From Bacillota bacterium (GTDB lineage Bacteria > Bacillota > Clostridia > Christensenellales > Aristaeellaceae): a DNA stretch of 27,345 bases. The stretch's first letter is position 1; the number at the start of each line of letters is the position of its first letter. A program made the translations under genes and the position numbers. The notes under the pieces are model-generated. The model did no database searches. It was not told the DNA's origin and saw nothing but the letters and a program-made list of their open reading frames with translations. The stretch is from positions 1 to 27,345 of the forward strand of contig JAEVYX010000068.1 of NCBI GenBank assembly GCA_023392515.1, in the 5' to 3' direction. Shown here one piece after another: positions 8,030 through 15,679 of the stretch.

Positions 8030-8653
8030 ATGCCCACCAAGAAAGATAATCTTCCCCTTAACGTGGAAACAGATATGGAATCCGCCGGAACCATTACCTA
8101 TGCCAATGAGGTGATTGCCATCATTGCCGGGGTAGCCACCAGCGAGGTGGAAGGGATTGCCGGCATGTGTACCAGCGGCGGCATTTCGGATATATTGGGC
8201 CGCAACCGCAACATCACAAGAGGCGTAAAGGTGGAACTGGGTTCCGAAGAAACTTCCGTCGACTTGTATGTAATTGTGGAATACGGTACGCCCATTCAAA
8301 AAGCCGCTCATGATGCCCAGGAAAACGTGCGTAAGGCCATTGAAACCATGACTGGCTTGCATGTAGTCCGGGTCGATGTACATGTGCAGGGCGTCAGCTT
8401 TGAAAAAGAAAACAAAGCCCTGGAAAAAGGACTTCAAAGCGCGTCACTGAACAGCGGTGACGTGTTCCAGAAGGTGGAAGGCAAGCAAGAGAGCACTCCC
8501 ATCCAAAACGCAAAGGTGGAGCTGGTGGATGACGAGCCGGAAGACCGCAGCGTGAACGAGCCCCCGGAAGAGGATGAAATAGACGTAATGGACGAAGCGG
8601 AAAAGGAAGAGCTGGAGGTGTCCGACACGCCTGAGGAAAACGAAAAGGAATAA
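8030..8653 (+). CDS. Asp23/Gls24 family envelope stress protein
   Basis: A 207-residue protein of the alkaline-shock Asp23/Gls24 family, soluble proteins that sit at the membrane through AmaP and take part in envelope homeostasis. The domain covers about residues 18-125: GTITYANEVIAIIAGVATSEVEGIAGM, then GVKVELGSEETSVDLYVIVEYGTPI, then HDAQENVRKAIETMTGLHVVRVDVHVQGVSF. From about 130 on there is a long acidic tail rich in Glu/Asp (EEDEIDVMDEAEKEELEV), longer than I expect for the family and probably disordered. AAGGAGGT gives an excellent ribosome site. The next genes encode AmaP and DUF2273, the standard partners. A stable hairpin separates it from amaP and may give it higher expression. Confidence 0.92.
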   Translation: MPTKKDNLPLNVETDMESAGTITYANEVIAIIAGVATSEVEGIAGMCTSGGISDILGRNRNITRGVKVELGSEETSVDLYVIVEYGTPIQKAAHDAQENVRKAIETMTGLHVVRVDVHVQGVSFEKENKALEKGLQSASLNSGDVFQKVEGKQESTPIQNAKVELVDDEPEDRSVNEPPEEDEIDVMDEAEKEELEVSDTPEENEKE

Positions 8654-8663
8654 TCCCCTTGCG

Positions 8664-8701
8664 CTGCCGGCAAAGCAGGCTTTGCCGGCAGGCTGATTTT
8701 T
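8664..8701 (+). terminator. Strong hairpin between asp23-like gene and amaP (attenuator-like)
   Basis: CTGCCGGCAAAG (8664-8675), loop CAGG and CTTTGCCGGCAG (8680-8691) form a perfect 12-bp stem. Five bases later there is a short T run (8697-8701). The genes on both sides look co-transcribed, so it may be a leaky terminator or an RNA stabiliser that sets the ratio of Asp23 to AmaP. Confidence 0.6.
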
Positions 8702-8731
8702 CTGCTGAAGGCAGGAGGGAGGGCTTTCTTC

Positions 8732-9733
8732 GTGAAGGTGCGTTTCTGGGATCGGTTATTAGCGGCATTTGCGGGACTATTGCTGTTCTTAACCGGGGTA
8801 GCCGTTTTTCTTTGGAGCATACGGGTGCTTCCAACCGAGTGGCTGGAGATCCTGGCAAAAGGTACACCAAGCGACCTCCTTTTAATCATTTCCGTTGCGC
8901 TGTCAGTAGTAATGGTGTTATTGGGTGCCCATGGTCTTTCTCTTCTGTTCCGCAGAGCTCAGGACCGCAAAGGCTTTGTGATGCAGCAAACGGAGCATGG
9001 CCAGCTCAGCATCTCAATTCATGCCATGGAAAACCTTGTGCAAAAGTGTATTGATAAACATCAAGAATTGACGGTTATCTCCAACCGCATCGAAAACACC
9101 CGGGATGGTGTGGTTGTGGATCTGCATATTGGCCTGGCCAGCGGTATCAGCATCCCGTTGGTGGTCAATTCTCTACAAAAGCAGATCAAGCAGTATATCA
9201 CCTCCTGCTCGGGGATTGATGTGGCCCAGATCAAGGTGGAGGTAGAAACGGCTACCGCCACAGTAGAAGAACATTCCATCGCCGTGCCAGAAATGGTGAT
9301 GCCAGCGCAGCCCAAACCGGAGGAGATTGTACCGGCTATACCTAAAGCAGACGATGTAGCCGCACCTGTGCCTGTTCCACAAAAGGGGATACGGGATGAA
9401 CGTCCGTCCATAACATTCCCTGAGGCTGAAATACAGGAGAAGGATGGCAAAAAGCGGCCGCTGCATCAGAGGCTGTTTGGACATAAGGAGCAGCCGGCGA
9501 TTATACCCATGCCGCCGGAATTGGATGTAAAACCAGATTCGGTATCTCCTCCTGCGGAACCGATAAAATCTGAAGAGCAGCGGGCTTTACAAGAAGAAAA
9601 ATCTGCGGAAGAGAAACCTCAAGAGGCGGCGGCAGAGGGAGAAATGCTGCTTCAATCGTCTGCCTTGGAGGATGAAAGCAAAGAAGACCTGATGAATGAT
9701 GTCCGGGAGGAAGAAAAAGATGAAGCGCATTGA
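8732..9733 (+). CDS. amaP: Alkaline shock response membrane anchor protein AmaP
   Basis: A membrane protein that tethers Asp23-type proteins to the cytoplasmic membrane. Two transmembrane segments lie at about 8-30 and 47-70, followed by an Asp23-like alpha/beta domain (about 85-180: SISIHAMENLVQKCIDK, VVVDLHIGLASGISIPLVV, QIKQYITSCSGIDVAQIKVEVE). The start is GTG 8732, chosen because GGAGGGAGGG (8714-8723) precedes it and the first membrane segment starts at once. The 333 residues exceed the roughly 180-200 typical of AmaP; the extra 150 residues are a Pro-, Glu- and Lys-rich tail ending DVREEEKDEAH. The stop overlaps the DUF2273 start, so the two are translationally coupled. Confidence 0.88.
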   Translation: MKVRFWDRLLAAFAGLLLFLTGVAVFLWSIRVLPTEWLEILAKGTPSDLLLIISVALSVVMVLLGAHGLSLLFRRAQDRKGFVMQQTEHGQLSISIHAMENLVQKCIDKHQELTVISNRIENTRDGVVVDLHIGLASGISIPLVVNSLQKQIKQYITSCSGIDVAQIKVEVETATATVEEHSIAVPEMVMPAQPKPEEIVPAIPKADDVAAPVPVPQKGIRDERPSITFPEAEIQEKDGKKRPLHQRLFGHKEQPAIIPMPPELDVKPDSVSPPAEPIKSEEQRALQEEKSAEEKPQEAAAEGEMLLQSSALEDESKEDLMNDVREEEKDEAH

Positions 9734-9956
9734 GGAATTCGTTCGTGAAATGCTGCAATGGGGAACGCCTCAATGCGGCATTTTATGCGGGATCACCGGC
9801 ATTGTGCTGGCTGTTTTCTTGCTGACCATCGGGTTTTGGAAGACGTTGTTCGTGGCGGCACTCTTCTTTGTAGGGCTTTTTATCGGCGCAGTCAAAGACA
9901 AACAGGCTTTTATCAAAAACCTCATCAATAAACTGTTTCCCCCCAAGCAAAATTAA
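9720..9956 (+). CDS. DUF2273 family small membrane protein
   Basis: A 78-residue protein with two closely spaced membrane segments (CGILCGITGIVLAVFLLTIG and LFVAALFFVGLFIGAVK) joined by the family signature FWKT. DUF2273 proteins accompany Asp23 and AmaP in many Firmicutes and probably belong to the same membrane complex; their exact function is unknown. I chose ATG 9720, which overlaps the amaP stop and follows GGGAGG (9705-9710) by nine bases, rather than the open frame going back to 9696. The C-terminal KNLINKLFPPKQN is basic and should be cytoplasmic. Confidence 0.88.
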   Translation: MKRIEEFVREMLQWGTPQCGILCGITGIVLAVFLLTIGFWKTLFVAALFFVGLFIGAVKDKQAFIKNLINKLFPPKQN

Positions 9957-10019
9957 TGTTGGCGTAAGCCGGCATAAGCCGTGCCGCGGGAACAACAAAA
10001 GGAATGGAGTGCTTTTTCT

Positions 10020-10466
10020 ATGGCGCGAGCGACCGCACGGGCGGCGGCTATGCAGTTATTATTTGAAAAACTGCTGGGTGGGCAAGGCGGCGAAGAATCT
10101 CTTCGGCTGGTGTGCGAGCAGTTTCAACAGGAAAAGGAAGGGGAAAACCCTTTCGATCTTTCCCGGGATGACCGGGCTTATGTCACCGATGTGCTTTCCG
10201 GCGTGGCATACCATCAGGCGGTTCTGGATGAAAATATCCAGGAGTTCAGCGTGGATTGGTCCATGGACCGCATGTCCAAGGTGGATTTGACTATTTTGCG
10301 CTTGGCTGCCTACGAAATTCTGTTTCGGGAGGATGTGCCCGGAAGCGTAGCGATCAATGAAGCAGTGGAGCTTGCTGCCCGGTATTCTGATCCTGCGGCA
10401 GGCCGGTTTATTAATGGCGTTCTGGGGTCTATTCTACGCAAAAAAGAGGCGCAGGAACAGGCATGA
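10020..10466 (+). CDS. nusB: Transcription antitermination factor NusB
   Basis: An RNA-binding all-helical protein that pairs with NusE (ribosomal S10) on boxA RNA to support rRNA antitermination. It has 148 residues, normal for the family. N-terminal ARATARAAAMQLLFEKLLG is the family's first helix, and the C-terminal signature is DLTILRLAAYEILFREDVPGSVAINEAVELAARYSDPAAGRFINGVLGSIL. The start at ATG 10020 matches the family and follows GGAATGGAG; an upstream GTG at 9981 in the same frame has no ribosome site. The last four bases overlap the next gene (ATGA), showing tight coupling. Confidence 0.96.
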   Translation: MARATARAAAMQLLFEKLLGGQGGEESLRLVCEQFQQEKEGENPFDLSRDDRAYVTDVLSGVAYHQAVLDENIQEFSVDWSMDRMSKVDLTILRLAAYEILFREDVPGSVAINEAVELAARYSDPAAGRFINGVLGSILRKKEAQEQA

Positions 10467-11449
10467 ACGCAGTCATTGGCTTTGATACCAGCTGCTATAC
10501 GACTTCCGTGGCGGCGGTAGATATGAATGGTCATGTGCTTGCAAGCGTAAGAAAGCTTCTTCCTGTACCTTCAAGCCAGCGGGGTTTGCGCCAAAGTGAT
10601 GCGGTATTTGCCCATGTGCGGCAAATGCCGGAGCTTATGGAGGAAGCGGGACGCCTGATTGCTCCGGCCCGGGTGGCGGCCGTCTGCGCATCCACAAGGC
10701 CTCGGAGCGGGGAAAGCTCCTATATGCCTGTTTTTGCCGTGGGGGATGCACAAGCGCGGGGTTTGTCCGCGGTGTTGGGCATCCCCTGTTTTGCGGTTAC
10801 GCATCAGGAAGGCCATGTCCGGGCGGCTCTGCTGAACTCGGGCTTGCAGGATACGGAGTTTCTGGCTCTGCACCTTTCCGGGGGTACTACGGAAGTGTTG
10901 TGCTGCAGGAATGAAGATATTGATTGCCTGGGGGGGACGCTGGATCTGCATGCAGGCCAATTGGTGGACAGAGTCGGCGTCGCGCTGGGATTGCCCTTTC
11001 CGTGCGGCCCATACCTGGAAAAACTGGCCCTTCAAGGGCATGCGTGTCATCTGCTTCCCGTGAGCATGGCGGATGAAGACCTACATTGCCATCTATCTGG
11101 TGCGGAAACCAAGGCTCTGCAATGGGCAGATCAAGGCGAAAAGGCCCCGGAAGATATCGCTGTGGAGGTATACGACTTTTTGGCCCGGACGATAGCCCGG
11201 TTGATTGCAGGGGCAGGGGGGAAAACAGGGCTCAAAAAGATTCTGGCTGCCGGAGGCGTGGCGTCCTCGCCGCTGTTTCGGAAAATGCTCAAGGAAAGGT
11301 TGTTTCAAAAAGACCCGGAAGCGATGCTTTATTTTGGCGAACCTGCCTATTCAGGCGATAATGCCGTGGGCGTGGCCTTATTGGGGCTTTCCCGGTATCT
11401 TCAAATGCAGACCACAAAGGAGGAGCAAGATGGCGGCACAATTGATTGA
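10463..11449 (+). CDS. TsaD/Kae1/Qri7 family paralogue (peptidase M22-like)
   Basis: A 328-residue ASKHA-fold protein related to TsaD, the enzyme that attaches threonylcarbamoyl to A37 of ANN-decoding tRNAs. It keeps the nucleotide-binding opening GFDTSCYTTSVAAV, the metal-binding HQEGH (H114 and H118), the GGTTEV phosphate loop and SGDNAVGVA with D299. It differs from canonical TsaD: YTT replaces the usual DET/DDT of ESSCDET, and the LP-x-x-ASR-x-H segment is replaced by DAVFAHVRQMPEL. I recall a second TsaD-like gene beside nusB/xseA/folD in other Clostridia, with the true tsaD elsewhere with tsaB/tsaE. The function is therefore inferred only at family level. It overlaps nusB by four bases and folD by 20. 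Confidence 0.82.
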   Translation: MNAVIGFDTSCYTTSVAAVDMNGHVLASVRKLLPVPSSQRGLRQSDAVFAHVRQMPELMEEAGRLIAPARVAAVCASTRPRSGESSYMPVFAVGDAQARGLSAVLGIPCFAVTHQEGHVRAALLNSGLQDTEFLALHLSGGTTEVLCCRNEDIDCLGGTLDLHAGQLVDRVGVALGLPFPCGPYLEKLALQGHACHLLPVSMADEDLHCHLSGAETKALQWADQGEKAPEDIAVEVYDFLARTIARLIAGAGGKTGLKKILAAGGVASSPLFRKMLKERLFQKDPEAMLYFGEPAYSGDNAVGVALLGLSRYLQMQTTKEEQDGGTID

Positions 11450-12299
11450 AGGGAAATCCCTATCCCTCTCCCTGAAGGAAAAGATTAAGGAACAAGTGGA
11501 AAAGCTTGCTTTGGCAGGCGTTGTTCCGGGCCTGACGGTGATACTGGTAGGGGAAGACCCGGCCAGCCAAATTTACGTGCGAAACAAGGAAAAAGGCTGC
11601 GAGCAGGTAGGCATTGCCTCCCAAACGATCCGTATGCCAGAGGATACGACCCAGGAACAGCTGGAAGCTGAAATCACCCGGCTGAATAAGGATGAGAATG
11701 TAGACGGCATCCTGGTGCAGCTGCCGCTGCCAAAACATCTTGACGAGGCGGCCGCGCTTTCCCTGATCCTCCCCGAAAAGGATGTGGACGGATTCCACAT
11801 CTACAACACAGGCAAGCTTTTCAATGGGCAAGACACCGTTGTTGCCTGTACGCCCAAGGGTGTTATGGAGATGATTCATACCACCGGGGTTTCCTTGGCG
11901 GGGAAGGAAGCAGTGGTGGTAGGCCGAAGCAACAATGTGGGAAAACCCATCGCTATACTGCTGCTTCAGGAAAATGCCACCGTCACCGTGTGCCATTCCA
12001 AGACGAAAGATTTGGCTTCCCACACCCGCCGGGCGGATATTCTTGTGGCGGCGGTGGGCAGGGCTAGGTTTATAACGGCCGATATGATTAAGCCCGGCGC
12101 CGTTGTCATTGATGTGGGCATCAACCGCGTGGATGGCAAGGTGATGGGAGATGTGGATTTTGAAGGTGCCAAAGAGGTAGCAGGATATATCACTCCTGTT
12201 CCCGGCGGCGTGGGGCTCTTGACGGTGACCATGCTCCTTGCCAATACGGTGGAGCTGGCAGGCCGGCGATTGGCCAGGATGCAGAATGAAAACGCTTGA
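11430..12299 (+). CDS. folD: Bifunctional methylenetetrahydrofolate dehydrogenase/cyclohydrolase
   Basis: Oxidises 5,10-methylene-THF with NADP and hydrolyses the methenyl product to 10-formyl-THF, feeding purine and formyl-Met-tRNA synthesis. It has 289 residues, typical. Catalytic Y49 and K53 lie in YVRNKEKG. Other family marks are DGILVQLPLPKHL, the DVDGFH loop, the cofactor site GRSNNVGKPIAILLL and C-terminal PVPGGVGLLTVTMLL. The start is ATG 11430, preceded by AAAGGAGGAG (11416-11425) inside the end of the previous gene; the frame is open upstream to 11205 but that part is only overlap. The gene overlaps xseA by 14 bases. Confidence 0.97.
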   Translation: MAAQLIEGKSLSLSLKEKIKEQVEKLALAGVVPGLTVILVGEDPASQIYVRNKEKGCEQVGIASQTIRMPEDTTQEQLEAEITRLNKDENVDGILVQLPLPKHLDEAAALSLILPEKDVDGFHIYNTGKLFNGQDTVVACTPKGVMEMIHTTGVSLAGKEAVVVGRSNNVGKPIAILLLQENATVTVCHSKTKDLASHTRRADILVAAVGRARFITADMIKPGAVVIDVGINRVDGKVMGDVDFEGAKEVAGYITPVPGGVGLLTVTMLLANTVELAGRRLARMQNENA

Positions 12300-13527
12300 C
12301 CGGGCTTTGTCGGTAGGGGAATTGAATGAGTATGTCCGGCGCATGCTGGCCGCGGACGGGCTGCTGCAGCACATCTCCCTCCAGGGGGAGATCAGCAACT
12401 TCAAGCGCCATTCTTCCGGGCATTGGTATTTTTCCCTGAAGGATGAATTGAGCCGCATCAATTGTGTCATGTTCCGGCAGAACAATCTGGCTGTGCGTAT
12501 CATGCCCCAGGATGGCATGCAGGTGGTATTGACGGGCAGCGTAAGCCTTTTTGTAAGGGACGGCGTGTATCAATTTTATGCGGAGGGTATGCGCCAGGAC
12601 GGCTTGGGGGATCTTTATCTGCGCTTTGAGCAATTAAAGGCGCGATTGCAAAAGGAGGGGCTGTTTGATGCCGCTCATAAGCGGCCGCTGCCACTCTTGC
12701 CGCAAAAGGTGGGCATTGTAACCTCCCGGACCGGGGCCGTGCTCCATGATATCTGCCAGGTGGCCTGGCGGCGCTTTCCCGGAATCCCGCTTGCCCTTTT
12801 CCCCGTAGCAGTGCAGGGGGAAGGTGCGGCAAATGAGATCGCGCAGGGGATTCAGGTATTGGGAAGCATGCCGGGCATGTCGGTTATCATTGTGGGCAGG
12901 GGCGGCGGTTCCATGGAGGACCTGTGGGCCTTTAATGAGGAAATCGTGGCCAGGGCGATTTACAATTGCCCGGTTCCGGTTGTTTCCGCCGTTGGCCATG
13001 AGACAGATTTTACCATTGCCGATTTTGTAGCTGATATGCGGGCGCCTACCCCTTCGGCGGCGGCTGAGGTTACGGTACCGGTGAAAACGGACTTGCTGGA
13101 AACGTTAAGGCAAATGCAGACGGCTATGGAAAGCGCGGCGGAAAAATGCCTTTTGACACATAGGGGAAATATGCTTCTTCTGAAAAACCGCCTGCAAGCC
13201 TGCCATCCGCAAGCGCTTTTGCACCATGTGTCTGAGCGGAAGTCATTTTACAAAGGTACGATGGATTTGCTTATGCAATCTTACCTTCAGCAAAAAAAGC
13301 GGGCGGTTGATACCTTGGGTGCGACGCTTGCTGCACTCGGCCCGCAAAAAGTGCTGAACAGGGGCTATGCTATTGCCATGCAGGCAGGGGTGCCCGTTGC
13401 CTCCGTTGGAAACGTGGAGATAAATCATCCCATTCAAGTGATCCTTGCGGATGGGCAAGTGCATGCCCAAGTGCTTCATACAGAAAGGGGATTGCCTTTT
13501 GACCGGACAAAAGCAAGAGACGTTTGA
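12286..13527 (+). CDS. xseA: Exodeoxyribonuclease VII large subunit
   Basis: The catalytic subunit of exonuclease VII, which degrades single-stranded DNA to oligonucleotides in complex with XseB. It has 413 residues. An N-terminal OB-fold reads LSVGELNEYVRRML and ISLQGEISNFKRHSSGHWYFSLKD. The nuclease core contains GIVTSRTGAVLHDI, RRFPG, GRGGGSMEDLWAFNEE, PVVSAVGHETDFTIADFVADMRAPTPSAAAE, and a C-terminal helical part ends VLNRGYAI. The start at ATG 12286 lies within the folD end, after AGGATG; the 16 codons upstream are folD overlap. It overlaps xseB by 29 bases. Confidence 0.97.
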   Translation: MKTLDRALSVGELNEYVRRMLAADGLLQHISLQGEISNFKRHSSGHWYFSLKDELSRINCVMFRQNNLAVRIMPQDGMQVVLTGSVSLFVRDGVYQFYAEGMRQDGLGDLYLRFEQLKARLQKEGLFDAAHKRPLPLLPQKVGIVTSRTGAVLHDICQVAWRRFPGIPLALFPVAVQGEGAANEIAQGIQVLGSMPGMSVIIVGRGGGSMEDLWAFNEEIVARAIYNCPVPVVSAVGHETDFTIADFVADMRAPTPSAAAEVTVPVKTDLLETLRQMQTAMESAAEKCLLTHRGNMLLLKNRLQACHPQALLHHVSERKSFYKGTMDLLMQSYLQQKKRAVDTLGATLAALGPQKVLNRGYAIAMQAGVPVASVGNVEINHPIQVILADGQVHAQVLHTERGLPFDRTKARDV

Positions 13528-13732
13528 GGACATTTTGGAAAAGCTGGATGGCCTTGTAAAGAAGATGGAAGCGGGCAACCTCCCTTTGGAGGAGATGCTG
13601 AAGGATTATGAAGCGGGCACCGCACTCTTGGACAAGCTGCAAAAGCAGTTGGAGACCGCCGAAAAAAGGCTTGCCCAGGTACGCATCGAAAATGGTAAAC
13701 CAATAGAGGAGCCTGCGGAGTATCAGCCATGA
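13499..13732 (+). CDS. xseB: Exodeoxyribonuclease VII small subunit
   Basis: The small helical-hairpin subunit that assembles several copies around XseA. From TTG 13499 it has 77 residues, the family size, starting TGQKQETFEDILEKLDGLVKKME and continuing AGNLPLEEMLKDYEAGTALLDKLQKQLETAE, the classic XseB pattern. I selected TTG because GAAAGGGG (13483-13490) lies eight bases upstream and the family begins just before the FED-x-LEKLD helix; earlier in-frame codons from 13445 look like xseA overlap. It overlaps ispA by four bases (ATGA). Confidence 0.93.
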   Translation: MTGQKQETFEDILEKLDGLVKKMEAGNLPLEEMLKDYEAGTALLDKLQKQLETAEKRLAQVRIENGKPIEEPAEYQP

Positions 13733-14616
13733 ACGAACAATATGAGGCCTACCGCTGTCTTGTGGAGAAGGCGCTGGCTCGTGCCGTTTCCGGGGAGAAT
13801 ACCAAAGGTAAGATTCCGATGCTTTTAACAAAGGCCATGGAGTACAGCCTGCTTGCAGGCGGAAAGCGCCTGCGGCCGGTGCTTCTTCTTGCGGCTTATG
13901 CTTTAAGAGAAACGGATGTGGCACAGGCGATCCCGTATGCTGTGGGGCTGGAAATGATCCATACCTATTCCCTGATCCATGATGATTTGCCTGCCATGGA
14001 TGATGATGATTTGCGCCGGGGCAGACCAACCAACCATAAAGTGTTTGGGGAAGCCATGGCGATTTTGGCGGGGGATGGGCTGCTTAATATGGCTTATGAA
14101 ACCATGCTGGCCCAGGCGGTTCGCCTTGGGACCCGGGAGGCTGTGACGGCTGTCGAAGCCATTGCACGCCGGGCAGGGGTTTCGGGCATGGTGGCCGGGC
14201 AGGTGCTGGACGTCACTTCCGAGGACCTTGTGCCGGACATGGATTTGGTAGCCAATATCCACCGTTTAAAAACAGCCGACTTGATTACCGCGCCGATGGA
14301 AGGGGGTCTTCTGCTTGCCGGAGCCGGCAAGGCGGAAGTGGACGCAGGCATCGCCTACGGTCAGCATTTGGGCCTGGCTTTCCAAATTATCGATGATTTA
14401 TTGGACCTTACGGGAGAAGAAAAACTTTTAGGCAAGCAAGTGGGTACGGACGAAAAGAACGGCAAACTTACCTGGCCCGGATGCGTGGGGCTTGAAAAAT
14501 CCCGGCAGGATGCCCGGGAGCATGTGGATCTGGCGGTAAAGGCGCTGGAAATGTTTGAACAGAAGGGAAACTTTCTGACTGCTCTTGCGCAAAGCACGCT
14601 GAACCGGGTACAATAA
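13729..14616 (+). CDS. ispA: Polyprenyl (farnesyl/geranyl) diphosphate synthase
   Basis: Condenses isopentenyl diphosphate with allylic diphosphates to short-chain prenyl diphosphates, probably farnesyl diphosphate for undecaprenyl carrier and other isoprenoids. It has 295 residues. The early GGKRLRPVL binds isopentenyl diphosphate. The first aspartate-rich motif is DDLPAMDDDD (85-94), followed by RRGRPTNHKVFGEA. The second is DDLLD (222-226), followed by TGEEKLLGKQVGTDEKNGKLTW. Product length is judged from the neighbourhood and family only. Linkage to xseB is standard in Firmicutes. In many species dxs follows; here dxs is not present and a DUF212 membrane protein comes instead. Confidence 0.95.
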   Translation: MNEQYEAYRCLVEKALARAVSGENTKGKIPMLLTKAMEYSLLAGGKRLRPVLLLAAYALRETDVAQAIPYAVGLEMIHTYSLIHDDLPAMDDDDLRRGRPTNHKVFGEAMAILAGDGLLNMAYETMLAQAVRLGTREAVTAVEAIARRAGVSGMVAGQVLDVTSEDLVPDMDLVANIHRLKTADLITAPMEGGLLLAGAGKAEVDAGIAYGQHLGLAFQIIDDLLDLTGEEKLLGKQVGTDEKNGKLTWPGCVGLEKSRQDAREHVDLAVKALEMFEQKGNFLTALAQSTLNRVQ

Positions 14617-14629
14617 ATACTGTTTCACG

Positions 14630-15109
14630 GTGATAATACGGGCAGAGGCGGTTGTTGGATTGCATAATGTAGCCGAAATCTTACAGAACAAGATTCTTAT
14701 TTGTGCCTTAACGGCTTGGTTTACTGCCCAGGCGCTGAAGGTGCCTATCTACTGGATGGTTGAACACGAGTTTAACTGGCGCAGGTTTTTTGGTTCGGGT
14801 GGCATGCCCAGCTCCCATACCGCTTTGGTGGTGTCGCTTGGCACGATGGTCGGGTTGAATATGGGGTTTGCCTCTGCGGAATTTGCCATTGCCTTTGCGC
14901 TTGCGATTATTGTGATGTATGATGCCGCGGGGGTACGGCGGGAAACAGGTACCCAGGCGGCTGTGATTAACCAAATCCTGCACGATGTATTGGTGGACGG
15001 AAAGCCCATTTCAGAGGAAGAACTGAAGGAACTGATTGGTCATACACCGCTGGAGGTTTTTGCCGGCGCAGTATTGGGACTGATCGTTACGGGATTGTTT
15101 TTACTGTAA
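14630..15109 (+). CDS. DUF212 divergent PAP2-family membrane protein
   Basis: A 159-residue integral membrane protein of the DUF212 (YuiD-like, divergent PAP2) family, whose function is not established. The family mark FGSGGMPSSHTALVVSL resembles the phosphate-binding PSGH motif of PAP2 phosphatases. It is followed by a helix and MYDAAGVRRETGTQAAVINQIL, then HTPLEVFAGAVLGLIVTGLFLL at the C-terminus. The start is uncertain: GTG 14630 has no clear ribosome site, while TTG 14660 has AGAGGCGG before it and would begin near the usual LQNKIL start. It lies 13 bp after ispA; a role in isoprenoid-lipid phosphate handling is tempting but is inference from context only. Confidence 0.85.
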   Translation: MIIRAEAVVGLHNVAEILQNKILICALTAWFTAQALKVPIYWMVEHEFNWRRFFGSGGMPSSHTALVVSLGTMVGLNMGFASAEFAIAFALAIIVMYDAAGVRRETGTQAAVINQILHDVLVDGKPISEEELKELIGHTPLEVFAGAVLGLIVTGLFLL

Positions 15110-15134
15110 AGAAAAAGCGCAAGGAGGAAAACAA

Positions 15135-15665
15135 ATGGATCACTTTATGGAAGAAATCGTGATCAAGAAAAACAGAACGCTGGAGGATCTTTTGTATGTG
15201 GCTTCGGCAATAGCCATGGTGCTGATGGCTTTGTTTGCTGTCATGACGCTGCAGGTGATCTTCTACCAATTTGATGTTTTGTCCCTGGTCTTGGGACTTC
15301 TTTGCGCTGGCGGGGCGGTGCTGCTCTATTTGCGCAGGGACCGGCTGCGCACCGAGTATGAATATACATTCACCAATGGTGAAATGGATTTTGCCCAAGT
15401 GTTCAACAACCAAAAGCGCAAGAATTTGGGCACCATGCGGGTGAAAAATGTAGAGGCTTTCGGACCGGTTACCACCCCTGCGTTTCAGCGCTATATTACC
15501 ATGCCGGGGGTAAAAAAAGAAAACTGGTTTTTAAATCGGGGAGCGGAGCTGTATTATTTCTACTTTGCCAAGGAAGGCCAAAAGCGGATGATAATCATTG
15601 AACCTTCCCAGGAGATGGTAGACATGATCAAAAAATATATACCAAGAGGCGCCTATCAGGCGTAG
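15135..15665 (+). CDS. Hypothetical membrane protein (DUF6106-like)
   Basis: A 176-residue protein with a cytoplasmic N-terminus (MDHFMEEIVIKKNRTLED), two membrane segments (about 20-43 and 47-67) and a C-terminal cytoplasmic beta-rich domain (YEYTFTNGEMDFAQVFNNQKRK, VKNVEAFGPV, YYFYFAKEGQKRMIIIEPS). It resembles a Clostridia family I recall as DUF6106; I cannot verify this. The layout is like a YdbT/PH-like domain that follows two membrane helices. AAGGAGG (15120-15126) gives a good ribosome site. It sits between DUF212 and the cysteine desulfurase on the same strand and probably the same transcript. Confidence 0.75.
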   Translation: MDHFMEEIVIKKNRTLEDLLYVASAIAMVLMALFAVMTLQVIFYQFDVLSLVLGLLCAGGAVLLYLRRDRLRTEYEYTFTNGEMDFAQVFNNQKRKNLGTMRVKNVEAFGPVTTPAFQRYITMPGVKKENWFLNRGAELYYFYFAKEGQKRMIIIEPSQEMVDMIKKYIPRGAYQA

Positions 15666-15679
15666 AAAACGGATGATTT

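Noticed and set aside
11460..12518. Long minus-strand open frame (352 codons) opposite folD/xseA
   Set aside because: Both genes on the + strand are well recognised families; the reverse frame shows no known motif and is a coding shadow.
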